From Pseudoalteromonas sp. XI10 (GTDB lineage Bacteria > Pseudomonadota > Gammaproteobacteria > Enterobacterales > Alteromonadaceae), in NCBI RefSeq assembly GCF_001469895.1, contig NZ_LOPY01000062.1:108223-172222 (forward strand): a stretch of DNA of 64,000 nucleotides, in the 5' to 3' direction. This document shows positions 1 through 9,382 of the stretch, in pieces. The translations under genes and the position numbers were made by a program. Below the pieces are notes generated by a model, which made no database searches, had not been told where the DNA came from, and saw only the letters and a list, made by a program, of their open reading frames with translations. The number at the start of each line of letters is the position of its first letter. Within the stretch, counting starts at the first letter, position 1.

Positions 1-65
1 CACTGATTTATAAGTACCTTACCTCGATAACAGCTAGGTTAACGAGGCATAGCAGTACTGGCAAG

Positions 66-1463
66 TTATAAATTTTCTTCAGCAAAGCTGGCTAAGCGGC
101 TACGTACCACACCGTTTAAGTTAACGGTGGCACTGCCCTGAAAATCTTTAAAACGTTCAACAATATAGGTTAAACCTGAGGTGACTGGCGTGAGGTAGTT
201 ACTATCAATTTGCGCCAAGTTACCTGAGCAAATGAGTTTAGTGCCTTCACCGCAACGAGTAATAATGGTTTTCAGCTGTGAAGCGGTTAAGTTTTGACTT
301 TCATCCAAAATAACAACCGCGTTTTGAATACTACGGCCACGCATAAAGTTTACCGATTTAAACTGTACATTGGCTTTTTCCATAATGTAATTACGGCTCG
401 AAATCGGATTCTCATCTCCTTTATGCAGCACTTCTAAAGTATCGGTTATAGCAGCTAACCACGGCGCCATTTTCTCTTCTTCAGTACCAGGTAAAAAGCC
501 TATCGACTCTGCAATCTCTGGGGTATTACGAGTGACAATCACTTTATCGTAAATGCCTTTTTCAATAATCATTTCAAGGGCACTAGCAAGAGCAAGTAAG
601 GTTTTACCACAGCCAGCGGGACCAGTTAAAATTACCAATTCAATACTTGGGTCAAGTAGCGCATCAAGTGCCATCCCTTGATAAACATTTTTTGGTTTTA
701 CACCCCAAGCGGTATGGCTCATCAAGCGCTCAACACTAATATCCTTTAAAGTAATTTGTTTATCATCGTAACTTGTTACCCGAGCCGCAAAGTGGTCGCT
801 TTCATCTAAAATATATTCATTACAGAACACATCGCTAATCGTGCTTTTTGCCACATGATGATAGGTATCTCGGCCTTGCTGCTCTGTTTCGCATTCGCCA
901 ACCTGTTGCCAAAAATCACCTTCAATTTTTTTATAGCCGCTAGTAAGCAAAGCAATGTCGTCAATTAATTGGTCTGTTCTGTAGTCTTCAACAAATTTAA
1001 GGCCTGCACCTTTCGCTTTGAGGCGCATATTTATGTCTTTAGTGACAAGCACCACCTTGCTATCGCTGTGTTGCTTCTGTAAATGAACAGCACAATTGAT
1101 GATGCGGTGGTCGTTTTCGTTGCCCGGCAACCCCGAAATACTGTCTGCAAATAAATGGTCATTAACGATAATTAAGCGGCCACGAGATTCTGATTTAGCC
1201 TTTTTGTTACTAGGAAGCGCGACCCCCTGCAACATTTGCTCTGGCGAAGCGTCCTTTAACACTTCATCTAAACCACGAATAGCAACACGGGCGTCACGGC
1301 TAACGTCATGTTTCCTATCTTTAATGTGGTCAAGCTCTTCTAATACTGTCATGGGGATAACAACATCATGTTCTTGGAAAGATAAATAAGCGAGGGGTTC
1401 GTGGAGTAATACATTGGTATCGAGCACATACATTTTACTATCAAGGTTCGAAGCTTTTTCCAT
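66..1463 (-). CDS. PhoH-family PIN-domain ATPase (YlaK-like)
   Basis: A 465-residue cytoplasmic protein that joins an N-terminal PIN-type nuclease fold to a C-terminal PhoH P-loop ATPase. The PIN part opens with the acidic motif VLDTNVLLHEP (residues 13-23), has a second acidic cluster near DVSRDAR, and a later TKDINMRLKA (141-150). The ATPase has Walker A GPAGCGKT (281-288) and a Walker B VVILDESQN. PIN-PhoH proteins are thought to be RNA helicase/RNases, but the role of this one is not established. The ATG start is preceded by AGGAA at good spacing. It is monocistronic and divergent from rapA. Confidence 0.9.
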   Translation of the reverse strand: MEKASNLDSKMYVLDTNVLLHEPLAYLSFQEHDVVIPMTVLEELDHIKDRKHDVSRDARVAIRGLDEVLKDASPEQMLQGVALPSNKKAKSESRGRLIIVNDHLFADSISGLPGNENDHRIINCAVHLQKQHSDSKVVLVTKDINMRLKAKGAGLKFVEDYRTDQLIDDIALLTSGYKKIEGDFWQQVGECETEQQGRDTYHHVAKSTISDVFCNEYILDESDHFAARVTSYDDKQITLKDISVERLMSHTAWGVKPKNVYQGMALDALLDPSIELVILTGPAGCGKTLLALASALEMIIEKGIYDKVIVTRNTPEIAESIGFLPGTEEEKMAPWLAAITDTLEVLHKGDENPISSRNYIMEKANVQFKSVNFMRGRSIQNAVVILDESQNLTASQLKTIITRCGEGTKLICSGNLAQIDSNYLTPVTSGLTYIVERFKDFQGSATVNLNGVVRSRLASFAEENL

Positions 1464-1762
1464 AGCACTTTCCTTACGTTTTATGATTTTTATGCTATAC
1501 CCAATAAACTAAACAAGCGGCGGATGAAGCTATGGTTTATTCGTCAGGTATATACTCAGTTTAGTCTATTTACGACAAAAGTCCTTTTTATGACAAACAA
1601 ATATACAATTATTTAACCGGTTAAAATATATACAATTTTTACCGTTAATAATGGCTTAAAAAGGTTGACTAAATTTAATTGTGTGCGGCGAGTTTACTGC
1701 CTTGAAGTAGCATGGCGTTACAGGTAACATAGCCGCCTTTTTTCTTCATAGACGAGACATAC
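1464..1762. promoter_or_regulatory. Divergent phoH/rapA intergenic region with a 14-bp palindrome
   Basis: This 299-bp spacer must hold the promoters for both flanking genes. It contains a perfect 14-bp palindrome, TTTAACCGGTTAAA, at 1612-1625, inside a very AT-rich stretch. I could not match it to a known regulator site. A TTGACT hexamer near 1664 could be a -35 element for rapA, but no convincing -10 follows at the usual spacing. Confidence 0.4.
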
Positions 1763-4657
1763 ATGAATTTTTCCTTAGGTCAGCGTTGGATCAGTGATAC
1801 TGAGTCAGATTTAGGATTAGGCACCGTTGTTGCCCTTGAAGGCCGTCAGGTCAGCATTTTATTTCCAGCCAGTGGAGAAAACAGAGTTTATTCTTTAACA
1901 GAAGCACCTGTTACTCGTGTCGCATTTAATCCAGGTGATATTATTCGCAGCGTTGAAGAGTGGGAATTAGAAGTCGAGTCTGTTGAAGAGCAAGGCGAGT
2001 TACTATGCTATCACGGCATTCGCGTTGATAATGGTGAAAAAGCGCAGTTAAAAGAAACCTTTTTAGATCACTTTATCAAATTCAATAAACCACAAGACCG
2101 TTTATTTGCAGGTCAAGTGGACCGTTTTGACCGCTATACGCTTCGCTACCAAACTTGGCAGCACCAGTTTGAGCGCCAACAATCACCTTTAAAAGGTTTA
2201 ATTGGTCAGCGTGCAAACCTTATTCCGCATCAGCTTTATATCGCACAAGAAGTGGGTAAACGTTTTGCGCCACGCGTATTACTTTCTGATGAAGTGGGTT
2301 TAGGTAAAACCATTGAAGCTGGTATGATTTTACATCAACAAATCATCAGTGGCCGTGCTAGCCGCGTATTGATTGTTGTGCCTGAAAACTTACAGCATCA
2401 GTGGTTAGTAGAAATGCTACGCCGCTTTAACTTACGTTTTTCAATCTTTGATGAAGAACGTTGTGATGAAGCATTCGCAGACTCTCCAAACGTATTCGAA
2501 ACAGAACAGTTAGTACTTACTAGCCTTGAGTTCTTAAGCAAGAAAAAACGCTGGTTTGAGCAAGCAACCCTAGCTGATTGGGATTTATTGGTTGTTGATG
2601 AAGCGCACCATTTAAGTATCAATAATGGTAAGCCAAGCACTGAATACCAACGCATGGCAGAGTTAAGCCAAGACATTCCGGGCCTTATCTTATTAACTGC
2701 AACGCCAGATCAACTTGGTCACCGCAGTCACTTTGCCCGCTTGCAATTACTCGACCCAGATCGTTTCTACGACTACGATGCGTTTGTTGAAGAAGAAAGT
2801 AACTACAAAGATGTGGCTGAAGCTGCTAACCAATTACTAGGTGAAAAAGGCCTTGATGATGCATCTCGTGCAACATTAAAAGAGCTATTGAAAGAAACCG
2901 ACATCACTGACATTTTAGCGAAAGCGGAGCAAGGTGATGAAGCGGCGCGCAACGAAATTTTATCAATGCTGCTGGACCGCCATGGTACGGGTCGTATTTT
3001 ATTTAGAAATAGCCGCAGCGGTATTGATGGTTACCCAAGCCGTAAGCTTCATGCATACCCTATGGCAATGCCTAAACAATATAAAACGGCGATGTCGGTA
3101 CTGGGTAACATGGGCGGCATTCAAAATGCTGAATTAACGGCACTTCGCGCTCTATTCCCTGAAAAAATCTTCCAAGAGTTTGAAGGTGAAAATGCTAGCT
3201 GGGGCGCATTTGACCCACGTGTTGATTGGTTAATCGAAACCTTAAAAACCCTTAAACACGAAAAAGTACTGCTTATCTGTGCTAAAGCCGAAACCGCACT
3301 TAGCCTAGAACAGATTTTACGTGAGCGTGAAGCAATTAAAGCCTCTGTTTTCCACGAAGGCATGTCGATTGTTGAACGTGACCGTGCAGCGGCTTACTTT
3401 GCCGATGAATACGACAGCGCGCAAATTCTACTTTGTTCTGAAATTGGTTCTGAAGGTCGTAACTTCCAATTCTCGCATCACCTAGTATTGTTTGATTTAC
3501 CACTTAATCCTGACTTACTTGAGCAACGCATTGGTCGTCTTGACCGTATTGGTCAAACTCAAGACGTAAACATTCACGTGCCGTATTTTGAAAACACCGC
3601 ACAAGAGGTGTTACTTCGTTGGTACAACGAAGGCTTAGATGCGTTTGAAACAACCTCGACAACAGGGCAAATGCTGTATAAAGAGTATGGCGAAGAATTG
3701 CTTGAGTTTATTGGTGCACACAATTGCGACGAAGAAGAGCTAGACCCTCTACTAGAACAAGTGGCAGGTCAAAATGCCAAGCTTCGTAAGCAAATGGAAA
3801 GTGGTCGTGACCGCTTACTAGAGCTACACTCAAGTGGCCAAGGCCGAGCAGAAAGCCTTGTAGCTGATATCGAAGAGTTAGACGATCAATTCACGCTGCC
3901 AAGCTATATGATCAATGTGTTTGACACCTTTGGGGTAAGCCAAGAAGACAAAGGTGAAAATACCATTATCTTAAAACCAACTGAGCACATGCTAAATCCA
4001 TCTTTCCCATGCTTAAAAGATGATGGCATCACAGTAACGTTTGATCGCAGCACCTCGCTTTCGCAAGAAGACGCGCATTTCATCAGTTGGGATCACCCAA
4101 TGGTGCAAGGCAGCTTAGACATGATTTGTGATGATGACTTTGGTACTGCCTCTGTGGCGTTACTGAAAAACAAAAAGCTACCTGCTGGTACCTTCTTTGT
4201 TGAGCTTATTTTCATTGCTGAAGCGATGGCGCCTAAAGCACTTCAGGTTGGCCGCTTCTTGCCACCAACGCCTATTCGTATCTTATTAGATAAGGGTAGT
4301 AATAACTTGGCTGATAATGTTGCTTTTGATGCTTTCAATCAGCAGTTGTCTGCGGTTGGTCGCCAAACGGCAAGTAAATTAGCCAGCGCGCTACAAAGTG
4401 CCATTCACCCAATGATCACCAGCGCACAAGGCATGGCACAAAGCAAGCTAGAAGCACTGCGTGCTGAATCACTAGAGAAAATGCAAACTGCCCTTGGTGA
4501 AGAGCAAGCTCGTTTAACGGCACTTAAGCAGATCAACCCAAATATTCGTGATGAAGAGCTTAGCTTCTTTGATAAACAGCGTAGCGAACTCACGACTTAC
4601 ATCGAAAAAGCCCAAGTTAAACTGGATGCAATTCGTTTAATTGTCGTTTCACACTAA
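1763..4657 (+). CDS. rapA: RNA polymerase-associated ATP-dependent helicase RapA (HepA)
   Basis: A SWI2/SNF2 ATPase that binds RNA polymerase and helps recycle it after transcription. At 964 residues it matches the family length. The N-terminus (MNFSLGQRWISDTESDLGLG) is the typical RapA Tudor-like region. Motif I DEVGLGKT lies near residue 176 and the DEAH box (VVDEAHHLS) near 279. The second helicase lobe holds the EGRNFQF and QRIGRLDRIGQ motifs. The C-terminal third is the RapA-specific spacer and cap region. A strong hairpin terminator follows at 4686-4714. Confidence 0.97.
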   Translation: MNFSLGQRWISDTESDLGLGTVVALEGRQVSILFPASGENRVYSLTEAPVTRVAFNPGDIIRSVEEWELEVESVEEQGELLCYHGIRVDNGEKAQLKETFLDHFIKFNKPQDRLFAGQVDRFDRYTLRYQTWQHQFERQQSPLKGLIGQRANLIPHQLYIAQEVGKRFAPRVLLSDEVGLGKTIEAGMILHQQIISGRASRVLIVVPENLQHQWLVEMLRRFNLRFSIFDEERCDEAFADSPNVFETEQLVLTSLEFLSKKKRWFEQATLADWDLLVVDEAHHLSINNGKPSTEYQRMAELSQDIPGLILLTATPDQLGHRSHFARLQLLDPDRFYDYDAFVEEESNYKDVAEAANQLLGEKGLDDASRATLKELLKETDITDILAKAEQGDEAARNEILSMLLDRHGTGRILFRNSRSGIDGYPSRKLHAYPMAMPKQYKTAMSVLGNMGGIQNAELTALRALFPEKIFQEFEGENASWGAFDPRVDWLIETLKTLKHEKVLLICAKAETALSLEQILREREAIKASVFHEGMSIVERDRAAAYFADEYDSAQILLCSEIGSEGRNFQFSHHLVLFDLPLNPDLLEQRIGRLDRIGQTQDVNIHVPYFENTAQEVLLRWYNEGLDAFETTSTTGQMLYKEYGEELLEFIGAHNCDEEELDPLLEQVAGQNAKLRKQMESGRDRLLELHSSGQGRAESLVADIEELDDQFTLPSYMINVFDTFGVSQEDKGENTIILKPTEHMLNPSFPCLKDDGITVTFDRSTSLSQEDAHFISWDHPMVQGSLDMICDDDFGTASVALLKNKKLPAGTFFVELIFIAEAMAPKALQVGRFLPPTPIRILLDKGSNNLADNVAFDAFNQQLSAVGRQTASKLASALQSAIHPMITSAQGMAQSKLEALRAESLEKMQTALGEEQARLTALKQINPNIRDEELSFFDKQRSELTTYIEKAQVKLDAIRLIVVSH

Positions 4658-4685
4658 CGTTGAAGCGCTAAACTCAAAACCACAA

Positions 4686-4714
4686 ACGCGATGTGCTTTC
4701 ACATCGCGTTTTTT
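4686..4714 (+). terminator. Rho-independent terminator of rapA
   Basis: A 10-bp GC-containing stem (ACGCGATGTG / CACATCGCGT) with a CTTT loop is followed by six T residues. It lies 28 bp after the rapA stop and reaches the stop of the convergent small gene. Confidence 0.9.
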
Positions 4715-4943
4715 ATGCAAAAAACACCACTAGGGTAATAATTACAGCCACTGCCGCTAGCTTGCAAAATAACTTAGCTAAGCTTTTGTTTCTCTGTATT
4801 AAATCGTCTTTGTAAGCTTGTTTCAAATATACTGCTTGTAGGTCTGAAAAGCCTTTACAATGCGGACACTCTGGCTCAAGGTCATTAACTTCTAAGCCAC
4901 AACGTGTACAAGGTTTACTGCGAATTAAACCAAGGCGAAACAT
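4713..4943 (-). CDS. Small zinc-ribbon protein with C-terminal membrane helix
   Basis: A 76-residue protein I do not recognise as a named family. Four cysteines in two CxxC knuckles (C12/C15 and C26/C29, the second as CPHC) form a likely zinc ribbon. The last 20 or so residues are a hydrophobic helix (LAAVAVIITLVVFFA), so the ribbon is probably tethered to the inner membrane on the cytoplasmic side. The ATG is preceded by a plausible AGGACAAGTG ribosome-binding region. It is convergent with rapA and divergent from rluA. No function can be assigned. Confidence 0.75.
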   Translation of the reverse strand: MFRLGLIRSKPCTRCGLEVNDLEPECPHCKGFSDLQAVYLKQAYKDDLIQRNKSLAKLFCKLAAVAVIITLVVFFA

Positions 4944-5076
4944 TCACTTGTCCTTTTATTTAAACTCCATAGCTGAATTTACTGTATCTTAGCTGCTACT
5001 CGAAAACCAGCTCTGGCATTGTGTATGCGCTCATACTCCTTTAAAATAGCGCCCTTGCATATCATCGAGGCTGGCT

Positions 5077-5730
5077 GTGTTACTCAATTATAATCCCCCA
5101 ATGACACCTTATTTAAGTATTGTTTATCAAGACGATGACTTGCTTATTGTGAATAAACCAAGTGGTTTACTTACTGTGCCGGGAAAAGATCCAAAACACG
5201 CTGACTGCCTTATTGCTCGCATTAATCGCGTTTTTCCAACAGCAAAAATTGTTCATCGCCTTGATATGGCTACCTCTGGCATTATTTGTTTAGCTATGCA
5301 CAAAGAAGCGCATCGTAATTTAAGCATTCAGTTTCAAGATAGAAAAACTGCAAAACGCTACATTGCTCGCATATTTGGTAAGCTTGAGCAAGAAACAGGA
5401 TCGGTAGATTTACCACTTATTTGTGATTGGCCGAACCGACCAAAGCAAATGGTTGATCACGATAATGGCAAACCGTCATTAACCCACTTTAAAGTGCTTG
5501 AATATGAACAGAATGCAACTCGTGTTGAGCTGACCCCAATTACTGGACGTTCTCACCAACTACGTGTACATATGCTGTCATTGGGTCACCCTATTTTAGG
5601 CGATAAGCTGTATGCTCACCCCGAGGCATTCGCCATGGCTCCTCGCTTACAGCTGCATGCCGAAATGCTAACCTTAGCTCACCCAGCCAGCGGTGAAACA
5701 TTGATTTTTGAAGCCGCTCCTGAGTTTTAA
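5077..5730 (+). CDS. rluA: Dual-specificity rRNA/tRNA pseudouridine synthase RluA
   Basis: This enzyme isomerises uridine to pseudouridine in 23S rRNA and in some tRNA anticodon stems; the E. coli enzyme targets U746 and tRNA U32. The protein has 217 residues, typical for RluA, which lacks the S4 domain of RluC/RluD. The catalytic motif HRLDMATSG places the active-site Asp at residue 63. I chose the GTG start at 5077 over the ATG at 5101. GAGG lies six bases upstream of the GTG, and the resulting NYNPP near the N-terminus is also present in E. coli RluA. Confidence 0.93.
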   Translation: MLLNYNPPMTPYLSIVYQDDDLLIVNKPSGLLTVPGKDPKHADCLIARINRVFPTAKIVHRLDMATSGIICLAMHKEAHRNLSIQFQDRKTAKRYIARIFGKLEQETGSVDLPLICDWPNRPKQMVDHDNGKPSLTHFKVLEYEQNATRVELTPITGRSHQLRVHMLSLGHPILGDKLYAHPEAFAMAPRLQLHAEMLTLAHPASGETLIFEAAPEF

Positions 5731-5810
5731 GACAATTCTCTAAATATTTAATAAAGACTGCCGATAGTTAATCAATAACTGATTTAATTAAAGACTCAGG
5801 TAATATCGGC

Positions 5811-6746
5811 ATGAATTTAAAACCCGCACATCGCTTACTTTACGCAGCCTGTTTTGCGTTCATGGGCAATGTGAATGCTGCCGATTTTATTAAACCCACC
5901 CCTTGGTCAAGTTTGGTCACTAACGATATTCAACGCTTTTTACCAAGCGATGAAGTACGCACTCTGCTTGCCGGTGAAGATGAGTTCATTAGCTTATATC
6001 GTCAATCGATGGCAGCCAGTCAACGCGGAATTGTGTTAATCATTCCTGATTGGCAGCACCTACCCACTAATAATGCTGGTATTAACTTTTTGCGCAAGCA
6101 GTTAAACGAAATTGGCTATGCAACCCTTGCCATGACCATGCCTGACATTGATTGGCACCCTGTCGATATGACAACGCCCGAGTCATCTGAAAGCTCTGAA
6201 CCTGAGTCAACAACACAAAGTAATGAACAAGGCGATGAGCAAGCAGCTTCAGCTCCACCAGCCGAAACGCAACAAGCGCCGCATTTTGTTACGGGTGAGC
6301 CTAATATCAGTGAAGCTGTGCTTGATGATTACAAATTAAAGCTAATTGCCAGATTCAATGCCTTGTATAACAGTGCAATGGATGAAGGCGGCAATATTAT
6401 TGTGGTGGCACAAGGTGCCAGTGCGGGGCTACTGATTGAGCATTATGCTAGCTTTCCAAATAACGAACTAAACGCTTTTATTAGCCTAGGTAGTTATTTA
6501 CCCAACAGTGTTCGTAACCAGCATCTCAATGCGACGCTTTCAACTATCAGCCCACCCTTACTGGATATTTTTTATAGTGAGGGTAACCCTGACACCCTGC
6601 AAAGTGTAAAAGACAGAAAACGTTGGGTAAGAAAACACGCTAAATATGACTACCGTCAAAGAGAGTTATTTGGTGTGCCTTCAGAGCCTGAGCAGCACCA
6701 GCGACTGCTCAAAGAAGTAGACGGCTTTTTACGCCGCCTTTTTTAA
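5811..6746 (+). CDS. DUF3530 family exported protein, alpha/beta-hydrolase-like
   Basis: A 311-residue protein with an N-terminal signal peptide ending near NVNA|ADF (residue 23). It resembles the DUF3530 family of gammaproteobacteria, whose function is not known to me. GASAG at residues 202-206 has the GxSxG form of a nucleophile elbow, followed by a helix, which hints at an alpha/beta-hydrolase fold with Ser204. Residues 121-155 are a Ser/Glu/Gln-rich, low-complexity linker that is probably disordered. The last 18 bases overlap the end of convergent djlA. Confidence 0.75.
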   Translation: MNLKPAHRLLYAACFAFMGNVNAADFIKPTPWSSLVTNDIQRFLPSDEVRTLLAGEDEFISLYRQSMAASQRGIVLIIPDWQHLPTNNAGINFLRKQLNEIGYATLAMTMPDIDWHPVDMTTPESSESSEPESTTQSNEQGDEQAASAPPAETQQAPHFVTGEPNISEAVLDDYKLKLIARFNALYNSAMDEGGNIIVVAQGASAGLLIEHYASFPNNELNAFISLGSYLPNSVRNQHLNATLSTISPPLLDIFYSEGNPDTLQSVKDRKRWVRKHAKYDYRQRELFGVPSEPEQHQRLLKEVDGFLRRLF

Positions 6747-7601
6747 ATACTCATAAGCCGCTTGAATATCTTGGCTTTTCTTTACCGCAACTTCCATCAT
6801 ATGTTTTGGTAAACCTTGCGATACCAGCTTATCGGGGTGATGCTGAGCCATGAGCTTTCGATAGGCTACTTTAATATCTCTCGCTGAAGCATCATTGTTT
6901 AAGCCTAAAAGAGCCAACGCTTGAGCGCGATTCATACCATTATTCGGTGGCACATTGTGCCCTCTTTGTTCACTATGACTGCTGCGGTTTTGCTGGCTTT
7001 GTTGGCGTTGTTGTTCATAAAAACGCTGTTGTTGCTGACGAAATGCAAATTCGGCTTGGTAGCGTTTTAATAAAAATGCGAACTGAGTACGCGAAATACC
7101 TAACTGCTTGCTCACCTCTTGCAATAGCTGCTTTTCTTGCTCTGCAAGGTGACCATCAGAAAAGGCCATTTGAATTTGTATTTCGAGGAAAAGTTGCAAT
7201 AGATCATGGCGTCGAGCAAAGCGCTCTTTAAAGTCATGAACCGTTTCTTTTAATGAAAAATCCGTTTCTTTACCACTACGAAAGGCATCTTGTGCTTCTC
7301 TGCGCTCATCACCCGATAAGCCCATTTCGTCCATAAACAAACTTGCCGCACGAATATGCGTTTCACTAACGCGACCATTCGATTTGGCGATATGCCCCAT
7401 CACCGCAAAACAGCTAGAAAAGAAAAGTGCTTGGCGCTCGTTAATATCATCGCCTTTAAACAAACCAGAAAAACCACCTGCTTTATCAAAGTCTTGTTTT
7501 AAGCTGCGATCGAACATATGGCCTAGGTATAGGCCCAGTAAGGCTCCTATAAATTTGCCAAACATAAAGCCAAAACAAAAACCGAGTACTTTTCCCCACA
7601 T
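6729..7601 (-). CDS. djlA: Membrane-anchored DnaJ-like co-chaperone DjlA
   Basis: A type III J-protein that stimulates DnaK at the inner membrane. The N-terminus is a glycine-rich single transmembrane helix (residues 3-29; GFMFGKFIGALLGLYLG) with spaced glycines. A TerB-like helical domain (about 50-175) and a Gln-rich linker follow. The C-terminal J domain carries the essential HPD at residues 255-257. Length (290) and domain order match DjlA. Its 3' end overlaps the DUF3530 gene by 18 bases, and murU ends 24 bases upstream of its start. Confidence 0.95.
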   Translation of the reverse strand: MWGKVLGFCFGFMFGKFIGALLGLYLGHMFDRSLKQDFDKAGGFSGLFKGDDINERQALFFSSCFAVMGHIAKSNGRVSETHIRAASLFMDEMGLSGDERREAQDAFRSGKETDFSLKETVHDFKERFARRHDLLQLFLEIQIQMAFSDGHLAEQEKQLLQEVSKQLGISRTQFAFLLKRYQAEFAFRQQQQRFYEQQRQQSQQNRSSHSEQRGHNVPPNNGMNRAQALALLGLNNDASARDIKVAYRKLMAQHHPDKLVSQGLPKHMMEVAVKKSQDIQAAYEYLKKAA

Positions 7602-7624
7602 AATTTGGCAAACCTCTGTTGTTA

Positions 7625-8281
7625 TTACAAAGCGAAACGTTGATTGATTTCGTCGAGTCTGGCAGGTGTGCCAATGTCATCCCATTGCCCCAAATAAAGC
7701 TCAGTCGAAACGTGATGTTCACTGAGCTTTTCTCGCAAAATGGGCCCAAGTGGACGAATACCTGCGCTGAGACCTTTAAAGAAATCAGCATGATAGCGAC
7801 TTATACCGGAAAAAGTATACTTTTGACTACCTGGGCTTAGATGACTCAGTGCAAAATCACCATCAGGGTTATGCGCAGGATTTTCAACAAGGACAATATG
7901 CGCCTCCCCTGCTTGCAGATGAAGCTGCATCAACGAAGTCACATCATAATCAGTAAACACATCACCATTGATGACAATAAATTGCTCACCCAATAACGGC
8001 AATGCTTGAATGATGCCCCCGGCGGTTTCAAGCCCCCCAGCCTGCTCTTGGCTGTAAGTGATCGATACACCAAACTGCGAACCATTACCGAAATACTCTG
8101 TTATTTTGTCACCTTGCCAGGCAAGGTTAATGACAATATCGGTAATGCCTGCTTGGCGTAAGTTATTAATGTGATGCTCTAATAATGGCTTGCCGTTAAT
8201 CTTTAGCATAGGCTTTGGCATCGCTTCTGTTAGCGGCATCATGCGCTTACCGCGCCCCGCCGCTAGGATCATTGCTTTCAT
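7625..8281 (-). CDS. murU: MurNAc-1-phosphate uridylyltransferase MurU
   Basis: A nucleotidyltransferase that makes UDP-MurNAc from MurNAc-1-phosphate in the peptidoglycan recycling shortcut known from Pseudomonas. The N-terminal signature MILAAGRGKRMMPLTEAMPK binds UTP, and INGDVFTDYD (near residue 103) supplies the metal-binding Asp. The 218-residue length fits MurU. Its ATG overlaps the TGA of amgK in an ATGA arrangement, so the two are translationally coupled. A general sugar-phosphate nucleotidyltransferase is the alternative, but the pairing with amgK makes MurU the better call. Confidence 0.88.
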   Translation of the reverse strand: MKAMILAAGRGKRMMPLTEAMPKPMLKINGKPLLEHHINNLRQAGITDIVINLAWQGDKITEYFGNGSQFGVSITYSQEQAGGLETAGGIIQALPLLGEQFIVINGDVFTDYDVTSLMQLHLQAGEAHIVLVENPAHNPDGDFALSHLSPGSQKYTFSGISRYHADFFKGLSAGIRPLGPILREKLSEHHVSTELYLGQWDDIGTPARLDEINQRFAL

Positions 8282-9279
8282 TTAGACTCTTTAGTTAATC
8301 GCTGCTTAGTCTGTGGAATAATAGTCTGCTCTATCCACTGACCAAGGGCTGTTAACTCTGGGTATTCTTTACTGACATTACTAATGTATGTAAGGGTTGG
8401 CAGCACATTATTCAAATAACCAGACTTACCGTCACGTAATTTTAAGCGGCAAAATATACCTGCAGCTTTTAAATGACGCTGCACGCCGGTTAAGTCAAAC
8501 CAGCGCTTAAACATCGCAAATGAGGTGTCTTGCAATAGCTGTTGCTCGCTGAATTCGTCATAAGCGTAATGTAAAAGGTAATCTAGCTCTTGCTCTGGTA
8601 ACTTGAAATAGCAATCCCTTAATAACGAAACAAGGTCATAACACACAGGCCCTTGCACCGCATCTTGATAATCGATGATCGCCCATTGTTGCCCTGTGCG
8701 CATAATATTACGGCTATGGAAGTCTCGGTGTACAGTAACAATTGGTTGTTCAAGGGCATTGTTAACTAATAACTCACAAGCCTGTTGCCACATTTGCTGC
8801 TCATCAGCAGAAAGTTGCTCACCAATAAAGTTATCGACTAACCAATCTCTAAAAATGCTCAATTCAAATTGTAAAAACTCACCATCAAATACTTTCATGT
8901 ATTGGGCTGGCGGGATTTGCGCCCATTGTGCACTTAACTTTATTAGATGTTTGTAGTGTAAAGTGCGGTCTTCGTCGCCCAGTAAATCAGCCAAATGAGT
9001 ATTGCCTAAATCACTCAGCAAGAAGAAGCCTTGCTTTTCATCTGCTTGAAGAATTTTTGGTAATTTAAAGCCATGCTGAGAAAACACTTTATTGAGTTCT
9101 ACATAAGGCGTGTTATCTAATTTATCTGGATCTGAGTCCATGACAATATAGCTTTGATCACTTGTATTTACGCGGAAATAACGGCGAAAACTCGCATCCC
9201 CTGTGATGGCGGCTAATTGATATTCATCCTCTTTAAAATGAGGATTTAAAAACTGCTGTAAACTTTTATAACGATTCAT
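8278..9279 (-). CDS. amgK: N-acetylmuramate/N-acetylglucosamine kinase AmgK
   Basis: A 333-residue aminoglycoside-phosphotransferase-fold kinase. It has the APH catalytic loop VTVHRDFHSRNIM (near residue 181) and the metal-binding AIIDYQDAVQGP. In Pseudomonas, AmgK phosphorylates MurNAc or GlcNAc at C1, and MurU then adds UMP. The gene pair sits divergent from lptD, an arrangement also known in Pseudomonas. The ATG start is 103 bp from the lptD start, so both promoters lie in that short gap. Confidence 0.88.
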   Translation of the reverse strand: MNRYKSLQQFLNPHFKEDEYQLAAITGDASFRRYFRVNTSDQSYIVMDSDPDKLDNTPYVELNKVFSQHGFKLPKILQADEKQGFFLLSDLGNTHLADLLGDEDRTLHYKHLIKLSAQWAQIPPAQYMKVFDGEFLQFELSIFRDWLVDNFIGEQLSADEQQMWQQACELLVNNALEQPIVTVHRDFHSRNIMRTGQQWAIIDYQDAVQGPVCYDLVSLLRDCYFKLPEQELDYLLHYAYDEFSEQQLLQDTSFAMFKRWFDLTGVQRHLKAAGIFCRLKLRDGKSGYLNNVLPTLTYISNVSKEYPELTALGQWIEQTIIPQTKQRLTKESK

Positions 9280-9382
9280 TTAGTAAGATATCTATTTTTC
9301 ACTAAGTCAATTACTGTATTTGCCATTGTTTTCCTTTATTATGTCTAGCTTATATCCAACCAAAGAGCATTAAGGTCATTAA

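Noticed and set aside
1..65. Left-edge sequence as part of a gene or tRNA
   Set aside because: Too short to judge; no frame, cloverleaf or repeat could be supported.
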